The notes under the pieces are model-generated. The model had not been told where the DNA came from, made no database searches, and saw only the letters and a list, made by a program, of their open reading frames with translations. Position numbers and translations under genes: made by a program. This document shows positions 28,020 through 37,254 of a DNA stretch of 45,794 nt, piece after piece; the first letter of the stretch is position 1; the number at the start of each line of letters is the position of its first letter. The stretch comes from a virus. The DNA is taken from the IMG/VR virus record IMGVR_UViG_3300020450_000037, positions 1 to 45,794 of that record. One strand, 5' to 3'.

Positions 28020-28700
28020 TTGTCTTTAATCACAAACAAGTACGATTACAAAGAACTTAAACGCCAACACATTGATGGTAAAAGATTATATGCTTGTCCT
28101 GATGGAAATGCAGTAGCAAGTGTAACTACAATATTAGATGCAACTAAAGATAAGACACATCTTATAGAATGGCGTAAACGTGTAGGAACTGAAAAAGCCA
28201 GAGAGATTACAACAGAGGCCGCAGGTATAGGTACACGTATGCACAAATATTTAGAGGACTATATAGACAAAGGAGAATGGCCAACTCCAGGATCTAATCC
28301 TTATGCTAAACAGGCTCATCAAATGGCCGAGACTGTACGTCAAAAAGCAATAGTTGATATAGATGAAATGTGGGGTAGTGAAGTACATCTATTTCACCCT
28401 AAAATATATGCAGGTACAACTGACCTTGTAGGAGTATATAAAGGCAAGCCTGCAATAATGGATTTTAAGCAAACAAATAAGCCTAAGAAGAAAGAGTGGG
28501 TTGAGGACTATTATCTACAATTAACGGCTTATGCCCTAGCACACAACGAATTATATAACACTAATATACGTTCTGGACATATTTTTATGTGTAGTAGAGA
28601 CTTTCAATACCAACAATTCGACCTTTTAGAAGAAGATTTTGCACAATGGGAATCTAAATGGTGGGATAGGGTATATCTGTATTACGACAAGTTCGCATAA
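28020..28700 (+). CDS. PD-(D/E)XK exonuclease (RecB/Cas4-like)
   Basis: 226 aa starting at TTG (28020) behind AGGAG, so a non-ATG start. Nuclease motifs: E121, GTTDLVG with D135, MDFKQT with D148 and K150, and Q167 in LQLTAYA, the RecB-type motif order. No Fe-S cysteine cluster, so not Cas4 proper. Phages use such nucleases in recombination or host DNA degradation; role inferred. Confidence 0.85.
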   Translation: MSLITNKYDYKELKRQHIDGKRLYACPDGNAVASVTTILDATKDKTHLIEWRKRVGTEKAREITTEAAGIGTRMHKYLEDYIDKGEWPTPGSNPYAKQAHQMAETVRQKAIVDIDEMWGSEVHLFHPKIYAGTTDLVGVYKGKPAIMDFKQTNKPKKKEWVEDYYLQLTAYALAHNELYNTNIRSGHIFMCSRDFQYQQFDLLEEDFAQWESKWWDRVYLYYDKFA

Positions 28701-28723
28701 ATATATGTATCAGGAGTTATTAA

Positions 28724-30340
28724 ATGGCAGTAGTACAGATATCACGTATTCAAATTAGAAGAGGACAAAAGAACGTTGGCTCTGGTATCCCTCAACTTGC
28801 TGGTGGTGAATTAGGTTGGGCAGTTGATTCCCAAGAACTTTACATTGGTAATGGAGCAGTATCAGAAGGAGCACCAGCAGTAGGTAATTCAAAGATTATT
28901 ACTGAACACGACAACTTATTTGAATTAGCAAGTACATACACATATAAAACTGGTAGTTCAATACAAACAGGATCAAGTGCAACAAGTCCTGTAACAAGAA
29001 CACTGCAAAAGAGATTAGATGAAACTGTAACAGTTCAGTCATTTGGTGCTTTAGGAGATGGTACTAATCAAACTGAACAACTACAACGAGCAATAGATCA
29101 ATTATATCTTAATACGTCTACCAAAGGCACAGTACCAAGTAGAGTAGTTTTAGAATTACAGCCAGGCACATATACAATTAATAATACAATACATATTCCA
29201 CCCCATGCTACACTTATAGGTGCAGGAAGTGATAAAACAATTATTCATCAAACAGGAGAGTTTCCAATATTTAAAACTGTAAACAGTTTAAGTACTCCAG
29301 GAACACCAGCACCTGACTCAGGAAGTTCTTTAGCCAACCAGGCTAGAAAGATTACTATCAAAGGTATGACACTTAAAACTAACACGTTAGAAAAAACAGG
29401 ATTAGATCTTGTAACCTGTCGTGAAAGTATTTTTGAAGATTTAAGTATTGAAGGTCCATGGATAGCAACCAGTGCCACAATAGCAGATGCAATAGGTATT
29501 AAGATGTCATCATTATCAAGCATTGTTGGAACAATGATGAATACATTTAGAAATGTAAAAGTAACTGGATTTAGTTATGCAGTAAAAAGTGATGATGACT
29601 GTAACGATAATTTATTTGACAAATGTACATTTGAAACAAATGACTTTGGTGTAGTATTTGGTAAAGATACAATCATAGGATCACAAGCACAGGCAACTGG
29701 TCCATCAAAAAACAATATTACAAATAGTATTTTTAAATTTATTAATCAACACGGACTATGGTATGAGAACGGACAGTTTAATCATAGCACAGGAAACAAA
29801 TTTATTGATGTTGGTAACGAAGGCGGAGGAGATACAACCCCATTCTTTACAATTATCAATACAAGACAAGAAGGCAATACAAGTGTTGATGACTTCTTTG
29901 AAAGAAAAAGAAGATTAATGTATGATGCGAACTATACAAGTGTTGCATACAAAAGTGAAACAGAAGGTGAGATAGATTTAATTGATAATTCTACACACGA
30001 TCTTAACATAATACAAACAGGTAGTTTTACAACTCTGTTTAGATTGCCAGGTGATGCTTCAAGAGCCTTTGCAATCCATTACACTTACAAGAGTGCCATA
30101 GTAGATGCACAACGTACGGGTGTAATTAATGTTGTTGTCGACAGTTCCAACAACCTAGTATCCCTTGATGATGAGTACACATATAGCGGAAGTCCAAGCA
30201 ATCAATCCAATTTACAGTTTAGAGCAAACTATTTAGACGTAAATGGTGACACAACGGTTGACACAGTGGCTATTCAGGTGTTAAACTCTACTACAAATGA
30301 TCAAGGATTTCTACATTTTAAAGTCAATAGCAAAACATAG
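28724..30340 (+). CDS. tail fibre/spike with pectate-lyase fold, 538 aa
   Basis: N-terminal adaptor QISRIQIRRGQ...IPQLAGGELGWAVDSQELYIGNG (residues 5-45) resembles the Mtd-type fibre N-terminus found in many phage fibres. From about residue 103, SFGALGDGTNQTEQLQRAI starts a pectate-lyase-superfamily parallel beta helix running to about 370, rich in N and V ladders. The C-terminal part is beta rich. Probably a receptor-binding or glycan-degrading tail component. AGGAG ribosome binding site. Confidence 0.8.
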   Translation: MAVVQISRIQIRRGQKNVGSGIPQLAGGELGWAVDSQELYIGNGAVSEGAPAVGNSKIITEHDNLFELASTYTYKTGSSIQTGSSATSPVTRTLQKRLDETVTVQSFGALGDGTNQTEQLQRAIDQLYLNTSTKGTVPSRVVLELQPGTYTINNTIHIPPHATLIGAGSDKTIIHQTGEFPIFKTVNSLSTPGTPAPDSGSSLANQARKITIKGMTLKTNTLEKTGLDLVTCRESIFEDLSIEGPWIATSATIADAIGIKMSSLSSIVGTMMNTFRNVKVTGFSYAVKSDDDCNDNLFDKCTFETNDFGVVFGKDTIIGSQAQATGPSKNNITNSIFKFINQHGLWYENGQFNHSTGNKFIDVGNEGGGDTTPFFTIINTRQEGNTSVDDFFERKRRLMYDANYTSVAYKSETEGEIDLIDNSTHDLNIIQTGSFTTLFRLPGDASRAFAIHYTYKSAIVDAQRTGVINVVVDSSNNLVSLDDEYTYSGSPSNQSNLQFRANYLDVNGDTTVDTVAIQVLNSTTNDQGFLHFKVNSKT

Positions 30341-30348
30341 AAAGTTTA

Positions 30349-30771
30349 ATGTTTGAAAACGATTACGAGTCTCGGCTACGAGAGTGGCATGAATTCAGAT
30401 CTACATTGGAAAAGTCTAATGATCCGTTCAAGGACTGTCTAATGTTGTATAAAAAAGCACCTCGTATCTTTAAGAGTGATGTAGATCCCTGGGATCAAAA
30501 GACTTGGTTAGACCCATGGCAGTTGGTAGAAAAAAATTTGTACACTGAGATGTGCATTACTTTAGGAATATGTTACAGTCTCCAATTAACTGAACGTTTT
30601 TCTGGTAGCAATTTCGAGATACATAATGCAGTAGACACAAAAAGCAAACACACATTTTATCTGCTGGCTGTGGATAACAACATAATAAACCCAATAGTTG
30701 AGGAAGTATATATAGGATTACCGAAGCATTTTGTTTCACAACGTATTTTCAAGATGCCACTGGTAAACTAA
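30349..30771 (+). CDS. conserved T4-like phage hypothetical protein, 140 aa
   Basis: YESRLREWHEFRSTLEKSNDPF and DPWDQKTWLDPWQLVEKNLYTE followed by LGICYSLQLTERFS. As I recall, this pattern is well conserved in marine T4-like phages, where function is unknown. Lies between the tail fibre and nrdA. No ribosome binding site visible. Confidence 0.75.
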   Translation: MFENDYESRLREWHEFRSTLEKSNDPFKDCLMLYKKAPRIFKSDVDPWDQKTWLDPWQLVEKNLYTEMCITLGICYSLQLTERFSGSNFEIHNAVDTKSKHTFYLLAVDNNIINPIVEEVYIGLPKHFVSQRIFKMPLVN

Positions 30772-30817
30772 ATACTTTTTTGAGGTATTGTAAAAGTATA
30801 AAGTAAGGAAGTAATAG

Positions 30818-33148
30818 ATGTCAAACGGTTCAGGAATTCACATAGTAAAGCGAGATGGTCAAAGTTATCCATTAGATATTAATAAAATTCACAAAGTAGT
30901 TCAATTCGCCTGTGAAGGCTTATCAGGTGTAAGTATTTCACAAGTTGAAATGAATGCAAACATTCAGTTTTACGATGGAATGTCTACTAAAGAAATTCAA
31001 GACATCCTAATAAGGTCAGCAAATGATCTTATTTCATTAGAAGCACCAAACTATCAATACGTTGCGGCAAGACTTTTATTGTACGGAGTGTACAAAGATG
31101 TGTTTGGTGAATACAAACATAAATCATTTATTGATATGATCAAGTTAAACATCGAACGTGGTGTTTATGATCCTCAAATTTTAGATCTTTATAACGAAGA
31201 TGAATTAGATTCTCTTGACAAATATATTAAATTAAACAGAGATGAAAACTTTACCTATGCAGGACTTAGACAAATTGTTGACAAGTATCTAGTGCAGGAT
31301 AGATCTTCAGGACAGATCTTTGAACCACCGCAATATATGTACATGATGATTGCGGCAACATTATTTGCAAACTATCCTAAAGAAGATAGATTATATTACG
31401 TAAGGAGATACTATGACGCGACCTCACTTTTTAAAATCAATATCCCAACGCCTGTCATGGCAGGAGTCAGGACCCCTGTACGTCAGTTTGCATCTTGTGT
31501 ACTTGTTGATAGTGACGATACCCTTAATAGTATTTTTAGCAGTGATATGGCTATTGGACGTTATACGGCTCAACGTGCAGGCATTGGTATCAATGCTGGT
31601 AGGATTCGTGCAATCAATTCTAGGATCAGGGGCGGCGAAGTAGCACACACAGGTCTTGTTCCATTTCTAAAGAAATTTGAATCAACCGTAAGATGTTGTA
31701 CACAAAATGGAGTACGTGGAGGTAGTGCAACTACCCACTTCCCATTATGGCATTATGAAATTCAGGACTTATTAGTTTTAAAAAACAATAAAGGTACAGA
31801 AGATAATAGAGTAAGAAAATTAGATTACTCAATACAACTTAACAAATTGATGTATGAAAGATTCTTAGGTGGTAAAGATATAACTTTATTCTCGCCACAC
31901 GAAGTACCTGACTTGTATGAAGCATTCTTTAGTGATCAAGCAAAGTTCGAAAAACTTTATACAAAGTATGAAAAAGATAATAGCATAAGAAAGAAAACTG
32001 TTCCTGCTATGGAATTGTTTGGTGATATGCTTCGTGAACGTGCTGAAACAGGACGTATCTATATTATGAATGTTGACCATGCAAACACACATAGTTCATT
32101 TAAAGATACTGTTTACATGAGTAACTTATGTCAGGAAATTACATTACCTACAAAACCATTACAACACATTGATGATGGAGAAGCAGAAATTGCCTTATGT
32201 ATTTTAAGTGCAATTAATGTAGGTGTATTAAAAGAACTTGATGACTTAGAAGAACTATGTGAATTAGCAGTAAGGGCCTTAGAAGAAATAATTGATTACC
32301 AAAAATATCCTGTTGAGGCCGCTGAAAAATCCACAAAGGCAAGACGTTCATTAGGTATAGGTTACATTGGACTTGCACATTATCTAGCAAGGCATGGTGT
32401 AAAATACAACGATAAGAAAGCACTTACTAAAGTTCATGAACTAACAGAAGCATTTCAATATTATCTTTTAAGGGCAAGTAATAAACTTGCAAAAGAAAGA
32501 GGTGCTTGTGAATATTTCAATCGTACAAAATACAGTGACGGAATATTGCCAATTGACACATACAAAAAAGATTTAGATGAAGTATGTAATATTAAATTAA
32601 AGTATGATTGGGAAAGTCTACGTGAAGAAATTAAAGAGCATGGTGTTAGACATTCAACATTGTCAGCACAAATGCCATCAGAAAGCAGTTCCATTGTATC
32701 AAATGCTACAAATGGAGTTGAACCACCAAGAGGATATCTTTCAATTAAGAAATCTAAAAAAGGACCTCTTAAACAAATTGTTCCGCAGTATCAAAGTTTA
32801 AAGAACTATTATACATTGCTTTGGGAAATGCCAGGCAATGAAGGTTACATCAATGTAATGGCTGTAATACAAAAATTCTTCGATCAAGCCATATCAGGTA
32901 ACTGGAGTTACAATCCTACTCACTATCCAGATAATGAAGTACCTATGAGTATAATGTTTAAGGACTTATTAACTACATACAAATTAGGTTGGAAAACTTC
33001 TTATTATCAAAATACATACGATTTTAAAGGTGAAGACGTAGAAGAATTGAGAGAAGAGATAAGTACTCCGCTGGAGCAAGAAGCACCACACCCTGAACCA
33101 AGTTCTAAAAAGGAATTGGACGAAGAATGTGAAGCCTGTGCAATTTAA
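30818..33148 (+). CDS. nrdA: class Ia ribonucleotide reductase alpha subunit
   Basis: 776 aa, full length. ATP-cone at residues 8-95, active-site Cys in FASCVLVD (C227, matching E. coli C225), NLCQEITLP with the radical-site Asn-Cys-Glu, and the C-terminal redox pair CEACAI. Reduces ribonucleoside diphosphates for phage DNA synthesis. Followed by nrdB and glutaredoxin, which supplies electrons. Confidence 0.97.
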   Translation: MSNGSGIHIVKRDGQSYPLDINKIHKVVQFACEGLSGVSISQVEMNANIQFYDGMSTKEIQDILIRSANDLISLEAPNYQYVAARLLLYGVYKDVFGEYKHKSFIDMIKLNIERGVYDPQILDLYNEDELDSLDKYIKLNRDENFTYAGLRQIVDKYLVQDRSSGQIFEPPQYMYMMIAATLFANYPKEDRLYYVRRYYDATSLFKINIPTPVMAGVRTPVRQFASCVLVDSDDTLNSIFSSDMAIGRYTAQRAGIGINAGRIRAINSRIRGGEVAHTGLVPFLKKFESTVRCCTQNGVRGGSATTHFPLWHYEIQDLLVLKNNKGTEDNRVRKLDYSIQLNKLMYERFLGGKDITLFSPHEVPDLYEAFFSDQAKFEKLYTKYEKDNSIRKKTVPAMELFGDMLRERAETGRIYIMNVDHANTHSSFKDTVYMSNLCQEITLPTKPLQHIDDGEAEIALCILSAINVGVLKELDDLEELCELAVRALEEIIDYQKYPVEAAEKSTKARRSLGIGYIGLAHYLARHGVKYNDKKALTKVHELTEAFQYYLLRASNKLAKERGACEYFNRTKYSDGILPIDTYKKDLDEVCNIKLKYDWESLREEIKEHGVRHSTLSAQMPSESSSIVSNATNGVEPPRGYLSIKKSKKGPLKQIVPQYQSLKNYYTLLWEMPGNEGYINVMAVIQKFFDQAISGNWSYNPTHYPDNEVPMSIMFKDLLTTYKLGWKTSYYQNTYDFKGEDVEELREEISTPLEQEAPHPEPSSKKELDEECEACAI

Positions 33149-33151
33149 CTA

Positions 33152-33180
33152 TTGACAAGCGACACAAAGTAATTTATAAT
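33152..33180 (+). promoter_or_regulatory. consensus sigma70 promoter before nrdB
   Basis: Perfect -35 TTGACA (33152-33157), 17-bp spacer, perfect -10 TATAAT (33175-33180). nrdB can therefore be expressed apart from nrdA. Confidence 0.88.
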
Positions 33181-33215
33181 AGTATAGGAAAATAGAGAAT
33201 ATAGAAAGAGAACAA

Positions 33216-34319
33216 ATGGCTAAAACTGTCTTTAATAGAAACAAAGTAGACTTCACCAAGCAACCTATGTTTTTTGGAGAGGATCAAAACACACAAAGAT
33301 ACGATACATTTAAGTTTCCTGAGTTTGATAAACTAAATCAAACAATGCTAGGTTACTTTTGGAGACCTGAAGAGGTTAGTTTGCAAAAGGATAGAGCAGA
33401 CTATCAACAGTTCAGACCAGAGCAAAAACATATTTTTACAAGTAATTTAAAATACCAAACGTTACTTGATTCAGTACAAGGACGTGGTCCAAGTCTTGCA
33501 TTTCTACCTTGGGTATCATTACCTGAACTAGAAGGCTGTATTGTTACTTGGGACTTCTTTGAGACTATACATTCTCGTTCTTATACACACATTATGAAAA
33601 ACGTTTATCCTGATCCAAGTGAAGTATTGGATCACATCTTAGAAGATGATGAAATTATTAAACGTGCTATTTCAGTTACAAAGAATTATGACTCTTATAC
33701 AGATGCAGTAGAAAACTTTATGTACAAAGGCAAAGGCACAATGACTGATGTCAAAAAGAAATTGTTCCTTGCAATGATGAACGTAAACATCTTAGAAGGA
33801 TTGAGATTTTATGTTTCGTTTGCCTGTACGTTTGCTTTCGCTGAAAGTAAAATGATGGAAGGGTCAGCAAAAATTATTTCATTAATTGCTCGAGACGAGG
33901 CAACACACTTAAACTTATCAACTCACGTATTAAAAAATTGGTTACGTGGTAATGACGATCCTGAAATGCAAAAGTTAGGACAGGAAAGTGAACAAGAAGT
34001 TTATGATATGTGGAAGACCTGCGTTGAAGAAGAGAAGGCTTGGGCAAAGTATTTGTTCAAAGATGGATCCATCATTGGATTGAACGAAGAAATCTTAGGC
34101 CAGTATGTAGAATTCATTGCTAATAGAAGATTGAAAGCCTTAGGATACAAACCTATCTTTGATCAACCAGTGAATACTAATCCTTTACCTTGGACACAAC
34201 ATTGGTTGAGTTCAGCAGGATTACAAGTGGCTCCACAAGAAACAGAAGTAGAGTCATACATTATTGGGGGCGTTAAACAAGACGTAGAAAAAGATACATT
34301 CAAAGGATTTAAATTATAA
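33216..34319 (+). CDS. nrdB: class Ia ribonucleotide reductase beta subunit
   Basis: 367 aa. Di-iron ligand motifs: WDFFETIHSRSYTHIM (E and H), FAESKMMEGSAK, and RDEATHLNLS (E, H). Provides the tyrosyl radical for NrdA. Two bases separate it from the glutaredoxin gene. Confidence 0.96.
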   Translation: MAKTVFNRNKVDFTKQPMFFGEDQNTQRYDTFKFPEFDKLNQTMLGYFWRPEEVSLQKDRADYQQFRPEQKHIFTSNLKYQTLLDSVQGRGPSLAFLPWVSLPELEGCIVTWDFFETIHSRSYTHIMKNVYPDPSEVLDHILEDDEIIKRAISVTKNYDSYTDAVENFMYKGKGTMTDVKKKLFLAMMNVNILEGLRFYVSFACTFAFAESKMMEGSAKIISLIARDEATHLNLSTHVLKNWLRGNDDPEMQKLGQESEQEVYDMWKTCVEEEKAWAKYLFKDGSIIGLNEEILGQYVEFIANRRLKALGYKPIFDQPVNTNPLPWTQHWLSSAGLQVAPQETEVESYIIGGVKQDVEKDTFKGFKL

Positions 34320-34321
34320 TT

Positions 34322-34585
34322 ATGACAAACGTAGTATATTCAAAACCAATGTGTCCCTATTGTGATAAAGCAAAGCATTTATTAAAAACATCAGGGATAG
34401 AATTTAAAGAAATGTTAATTGGCAGAGACCTGACTAGAGAAACTTTGTTAGAAGAGTTTGAAGCAAATGGTATGCCACAGCCAAGATCTGTACCGCAGAT
34501 TATCCTTAACGGTAAGTACGTTGGGGGATACAACGAACTATTGAAGTACGTTGAAGAACACGGTATGGAAGGACTGAAACAATAA
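34322..34585 (+). CDS. glutaredoxin
   Basis: 87 aa thioredoxin-fold protein with active site CPYC (residues 11-14), SVPQIILNG (cis-Pro) and GGYNEL. It reduces the NrdA disulfide; the gene lies directly after nrdB. Confidence 0.94.
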   Translation: MTNVVYSKPMCPYCDKAKHLLKTSGIEFKEMLIGRDLTRETLLEEFEANGMPQPRSVPQIILNGKYVGGYNELLKYVEEHGMEGLKQ

Positions 34586-34588
34586 AGT

Positions 34589-34876
34589 ATGTTAATTGAA
34601 ACTCCGCACAAAAAAGGCGACACAGTATCATTCAAATTACAATCCGGAGAAGAGATTGTAGCAAGAGTAGACGATGTAACTGACACAAGTTATCGTCTGC
34701 ACAAGCCATTAACATTAATGAACACAGGTAAAGGAATTGGCCTAGGTCAATTCATGATGACAGCAGATCCATTATCGGATATCTATATGCCTAAGTCCAG
34801 TGTAGTTTGTTCTTCAAAAACCCATACCACTATGGCAAAACAATATATTGAAGCAACCACTGGGATTAAAACATGA
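34589..34876 (+). CDS. small hypothetical protein with Sm-like start, 95 aa
   Basis: The first half (KKGDTVSFKLQSGEEIVARVDD) looks like an LSm/SH3-type barrel; the second half is loop-rich with a Cys and ends helical. Overlaps the HAD gene by 4 bases (ATGA). Function unknown. Confidence 0.6.
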   Translation: MLIETPHKKGDTVSFKLQSGEEIVARVDDVTDTSYRLHKPLTLMNTGKGIGLGQFMMTADPLSDIYMPKSSVVCSSKTHTTMAKQYIEATTGIKT

Positions 34877-35490
34877 GTCAAAAAATATTAGTAGATGTAG
34901 ACGGAGTTCTACTTGATTGGGATACTGCCTTTCAGAAATGGATGGCGTTAGAGGGTTTCATCGTTAAGGAAAACGGTGATACAGAGTATAAGACACATCT
35001 TAGATTTGTTACAAATATCCAAAAAGATCCTATTCCAGAAGATAAAGCAGACTGGTTAGTGAAGATTTTTAATCGATCTGCATGGATTGGGTTTTTAGAA
35101 CCCCACAAAGATAGTGTTGAAATAGTGAAGGCATTAAAGGAAAAAGGATATACCTTTACTGCGATTACTTCTTTAACATTAGACCAACCTGCTCAAGCAT
35201 TAAGAAGAAAAAATTTGGCAGACGTCTTTGGAGAAGACACTTTTGAGGATATCCATTTCTTAGAAACTGGTTCTGGTAAAGCAGAAGTTCTAAGCAAAAT
35301 GGGTCAAGGGCATTGGTGGATTGAAGATAAGCCGGATAATGCTTTAGAAGGACTAAAGCACGGACTTAAACCAATCCTTATTGAACATAGTTACAATAAG
35401 ACCTTTTTAAACAGTCAAATCGAAAGGGTACCAACTTGGCGTAACATATATAAAATAGTAACAGGAGAAAAATATGTCATCAATTCATGA
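34873..35490 (+). CDS. HAD-superfamily phosphatase (nucleotidase-like)
   Basis: 205 aa. Motif I DVDGVLLDW (D8, D10), motif II T in ITSLT, and motif IV WIEDKPDNA. HAD phosphatases of this size include 5'(3')-deoxyribonucleotidases, which would fit the ribonucleotide-reductase neighbourhood, but substrate is not determined. Confidence 0.75.
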   Translation: MSQKILVDVDGVLLDWDTAFQKWMALEGFIVKENGDTEYKTHLRFVTNIQKDPIPEDKADWLVKIFNRSAWIGFLEPHKDSVEIVKALKEKGYTFTAITSLTLDQPAQALRRKNLADVFGEDTFEDIHFLETGSGKAEVLSKMGQGHWWIEDKPDNALEGLKHGLKPILIEHSYNKTFLNSQIERVPTWRNIYKIVTGEKYVINS

Positions 35491-35653
35491 GCAAATCACG
35501 GCGGCATACGAGAACTACTTGAAAGAGTCTGAATCTTTCGATACAAAAGGTGTAAAAGCCTCAGCGGCAAGAGCCAGAAAAGCATTAGGCGAAATGGGAA
35601 AACTTGCAAAATCAAGAAGAGCAGAGATTCAAGAAAAAAAGAACTCTATGTAA
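35474..35653 (+). CDS. Hc1-like (histone-H1-like) small protein, 59 aa
   Basis: Helical: ITAAYENYLKESESFDTKGV followed by KASAARARKALGEMGKLAKS and RRAEIQEKKN. This tracks the bacterial Hc1 (histone-H1-like) helical core (K.A..R.RKAL.E...LA...R.EIQE.KN), without the long Lys-rich tail. Could bind DNA or a protein partner. Overlaps the HAD gene by 17 bases; AGGAG ribosome binding site; terminator follows. Confidence moderate because of its size. Confidence 0.6.
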   Translation: MSSIHEQITAAYENYLKESESFDTKGVKASAARARKALGEMGKLAKSRRAEIQEKKNSM

Positions 35654-35666
35654 TTTATTAAAGTTT

Positions 35667-35704
35667 GGCGTTGCATTTGATAATCTTGCAACGCCATTCT
35701 TTTA
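35667..35704 (+). terminator. rho-independent terminator
   Basis: GGCGTTGCA-11 bases-TGCAACGCC, a 9-bp perfect stem, followed by ATTCTTTTATT. Ends the nrd-HAD-Hc1 operon. Confidence 0.88.
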
Positions 35705-35735
35705 TTATGATATCCGTAATAATTACCAAAAAATT

Positions 35736-35743
35736 TATAAATA
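35736..35743 (+). promoter_or_regulatory. T4-type late promoter motif TATAAATA
   Basis: Exact motif 46 bases before the cold-shock gene. Confidence 0.55.
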
Positions 35744-35789
35744 TGATTAGTATTACTACTAAAAACAACACTAGGGCGTAAAATAGAAC

Positions 35790-35993
35790 ATGGAAAAAGG
35801 AAAACTAAAGTGGTACAATCCAGTCAAAGGATTTGGATTTATTACTCCAGAAAAAGGTGGCAAAGATATATTTGTACACGTTTCCCAATTTAAAAAAGCA
35901 GGTATAACGGATATACTAGAAGGTATTCAATTAGAATATCAACTTGAAGAATTCCGTGGCAGAACCATTGCCGCAAACATCAAACAAATCTAA
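35790..35993 (+). CDS. cold-shock-domain protein
   Basis: 67 aa CspA-type OB fold with RNP1 KGFGFITP (residues 13-20) and RNP2 DIFVHVS (26-32). Binds single-stranded nucleic acid, likely an RNA chaperone. Common in marine phages. Confidence 0.93.
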   Translation: MEKGKLKWYNPVKGFGFITPEKGGKDIFVHVSQFKKAGITDILEGIQLEYQLEEFRGRTIAANIKQI

Positions 35994-36008
35994 GATATAT
36001 TAAGAAGA

Positions 36009-36392
36009 TTATTTTACTTGTTTCTTCTGATAATCTGCTATGGCCGCCTTTATGGCATCTTCAGCCAGCACTGAACAATGTATCTTTACGGGTGGAAGAG
36101 CCAACTCTGTAGCGATTTCTGTATTCTTAATTTCCCTTGCTTCGCCCAGTGTTTTGCCTTTTACCCACTCAGTGACAAGCGAACTACTAGCAATAGCAGA
36201 GCCACAGCCAAACGTTTTGAACTTGGCGTCATCTATTGTTCCCTGGTCGCTTACTTTAATTTGAAGTTTCATGACATCGCCACAAGCAGGTGCACCCACT
36301 AGTCCTGTTCCTACGTCAGTATCTTCTTTATCCATTGAACCTACGTTCCTTGGATTCTCATAATGGTCAAGTAGTTGTTTACTATATGCCAT
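36009..36392 (-). CDS. iscU: Fe-S cluster scaffold protein IscU
   Basis: 127 aa, full length. C37 in PACGD with D39, C63 in FGCGSAIASSS, HscA-binding LPPVK (99-103), and C106 in HCSVLAEDAI: the three cluster-ligand cysteines plus chaperone motif. Assembles Fe-S clusters from IscS sulfur. No iscS, hscA or iscA is in the window, so host partners would be needed. Convergent with the cold-shock gene. Confidence 0.95.
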   Translation of the reverse strand: MAYSKQLLDHYENPRNVGSMDKEDTDVGTGLVGAPACGDVMKLQIKVSDQGTIDDAKFKTFGCGSAIASSSLVTEWVKGKTLGEAREIKNTEIATELALPPVKIHCSVLAEDAIKAAIADYQKKQVK

Positions 36393-36406
36393 ATCTATCT
36401 CCGTTG

Positions 36407-36736
36407 TTAATAATCTTTTTGCATTTTTTTAAGAGTGTCTTTCCAATCGTAATCAGGATTAGGACTATATGGCACCATCATTGAACCTGGGCATCTATCA
36501 TCTTTTCCTGTAACGATTGTTTCACTGCTTTTACCAGCACCTACGTATATGCACACAAGGTTATCTCCTATATGGCCCATATACACTCTTCGAGCAACAG
36601 TCATCTTGACTTGGTCTCGTTCACCTCTTCTTATTTGTTGTTCATAAGTATAAGGTTTAGTTGCTCCATATGTCTTTGCTCCCGCAAGTGCGTCAGTCCA
36701 AGGTAATAAAGCAATAACCATAGCAACATATATCAT
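36407..36736 (-). CDS. exported hypothetical protein, 109 aa
   Basis: Signal peptide MIYVAMVIALLPWTDALA with cleavage near residue 18-19. The mature part has two cysteines (LVCIYVG, DRCPGS) and a basic N-terminal half. Overlaps the next gene by 4 bases. Function unknown. Confidence 0.6.
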   Translation of the reverse strand: MIYVAMVIALLPWTDALAGAKTYGATKPYTYEQQIRRGERDQVKMTVARRVYMGHIGDNLVCIYVGAGKSSETIVTGKDDRCPGSMMVPYSPNPDYDWKDTLKKMQKDY

Positions 36737-37215
36737 ATAATCCCTTTGTAGTCTAAGGCAAAATACAATAAGCCAATAATGAAGCCTAGTAATAATAAAA
36801 CTGCAAGTCCTATTTGCATTGCTTCAATAAAATCTTTTTGACGTTCTGCTTGTTTGTAAACTTCTTGTTCTCTTTTTAGTCTAATCTTTCGACGCATCTC
36901 TTTTAATTCGTCCCAGGTACCATAACCATAACGGAAGTTCAATAATGTTTGTAATTCTTTTTCTTGTTCTATGATTTTCTTTTCGTGGATTAATAGTTGC
37001 AGTGCTTCTTCTTCAACTGAACCTGCATTGAAAAGTTTTTTGAACAACGGAGGCTTCTTTTGCATCTGTTGTCCTTTACGAAAATCTGATATTGCGGTGT
37101 ACCACTTGCCCATTTGGCCGACTGTATTTTCAAAGTCTTGTCCGGCCTGGACAAATTTCTTTACGGTATTGAAAGCCGTCGTTGCGGCGGCTATTGCAGT
37201 AAAAGGATCTACTAT
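36733..37215 (-). CDS. conserved membrane/coiled-coil phage protein with AUA start, 160 aa
   Basis: The frame is open to a stop at 37225-ish, and the conserved-looking N-terminus reads VDPFTAIAAATTAFNTVKKF. The only near-cognate start is ATA at 37215-37213, six bases after AGGAGA (37226-37221). The internal ATG at 37113 would drop 34 residues and has no ribosome binding site. Homologues in T4-like cyanophages begin with (M)DPFTA, as I recall. Then helical FNAGSVEEEALQLLIHEKK, RYGYGTWDELKEMRRKIR and a C-terminal membrane helix. Function unknown, probably virion-linked. Confidence 0.65.
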   Translation of the reverse strand: MVDPFTAIAAATTAFNTVKKFVQAGQDFENTVGQMGKWYTAISDFRKGQQMQKKPPLFKKLFNAGSVEEEALQLLIHEKKIIEQEKELQTLLNFRYGYGTWDELKEMRRKIRLKREQEVYKQAERQKDFIEAMQIGLAVLLLLGFIIGLLYFALDYKGII

Positions 37216-37254
37216 TTCCCTCTCCTAAAAAATTCCCTCAATAATATTTATCTA

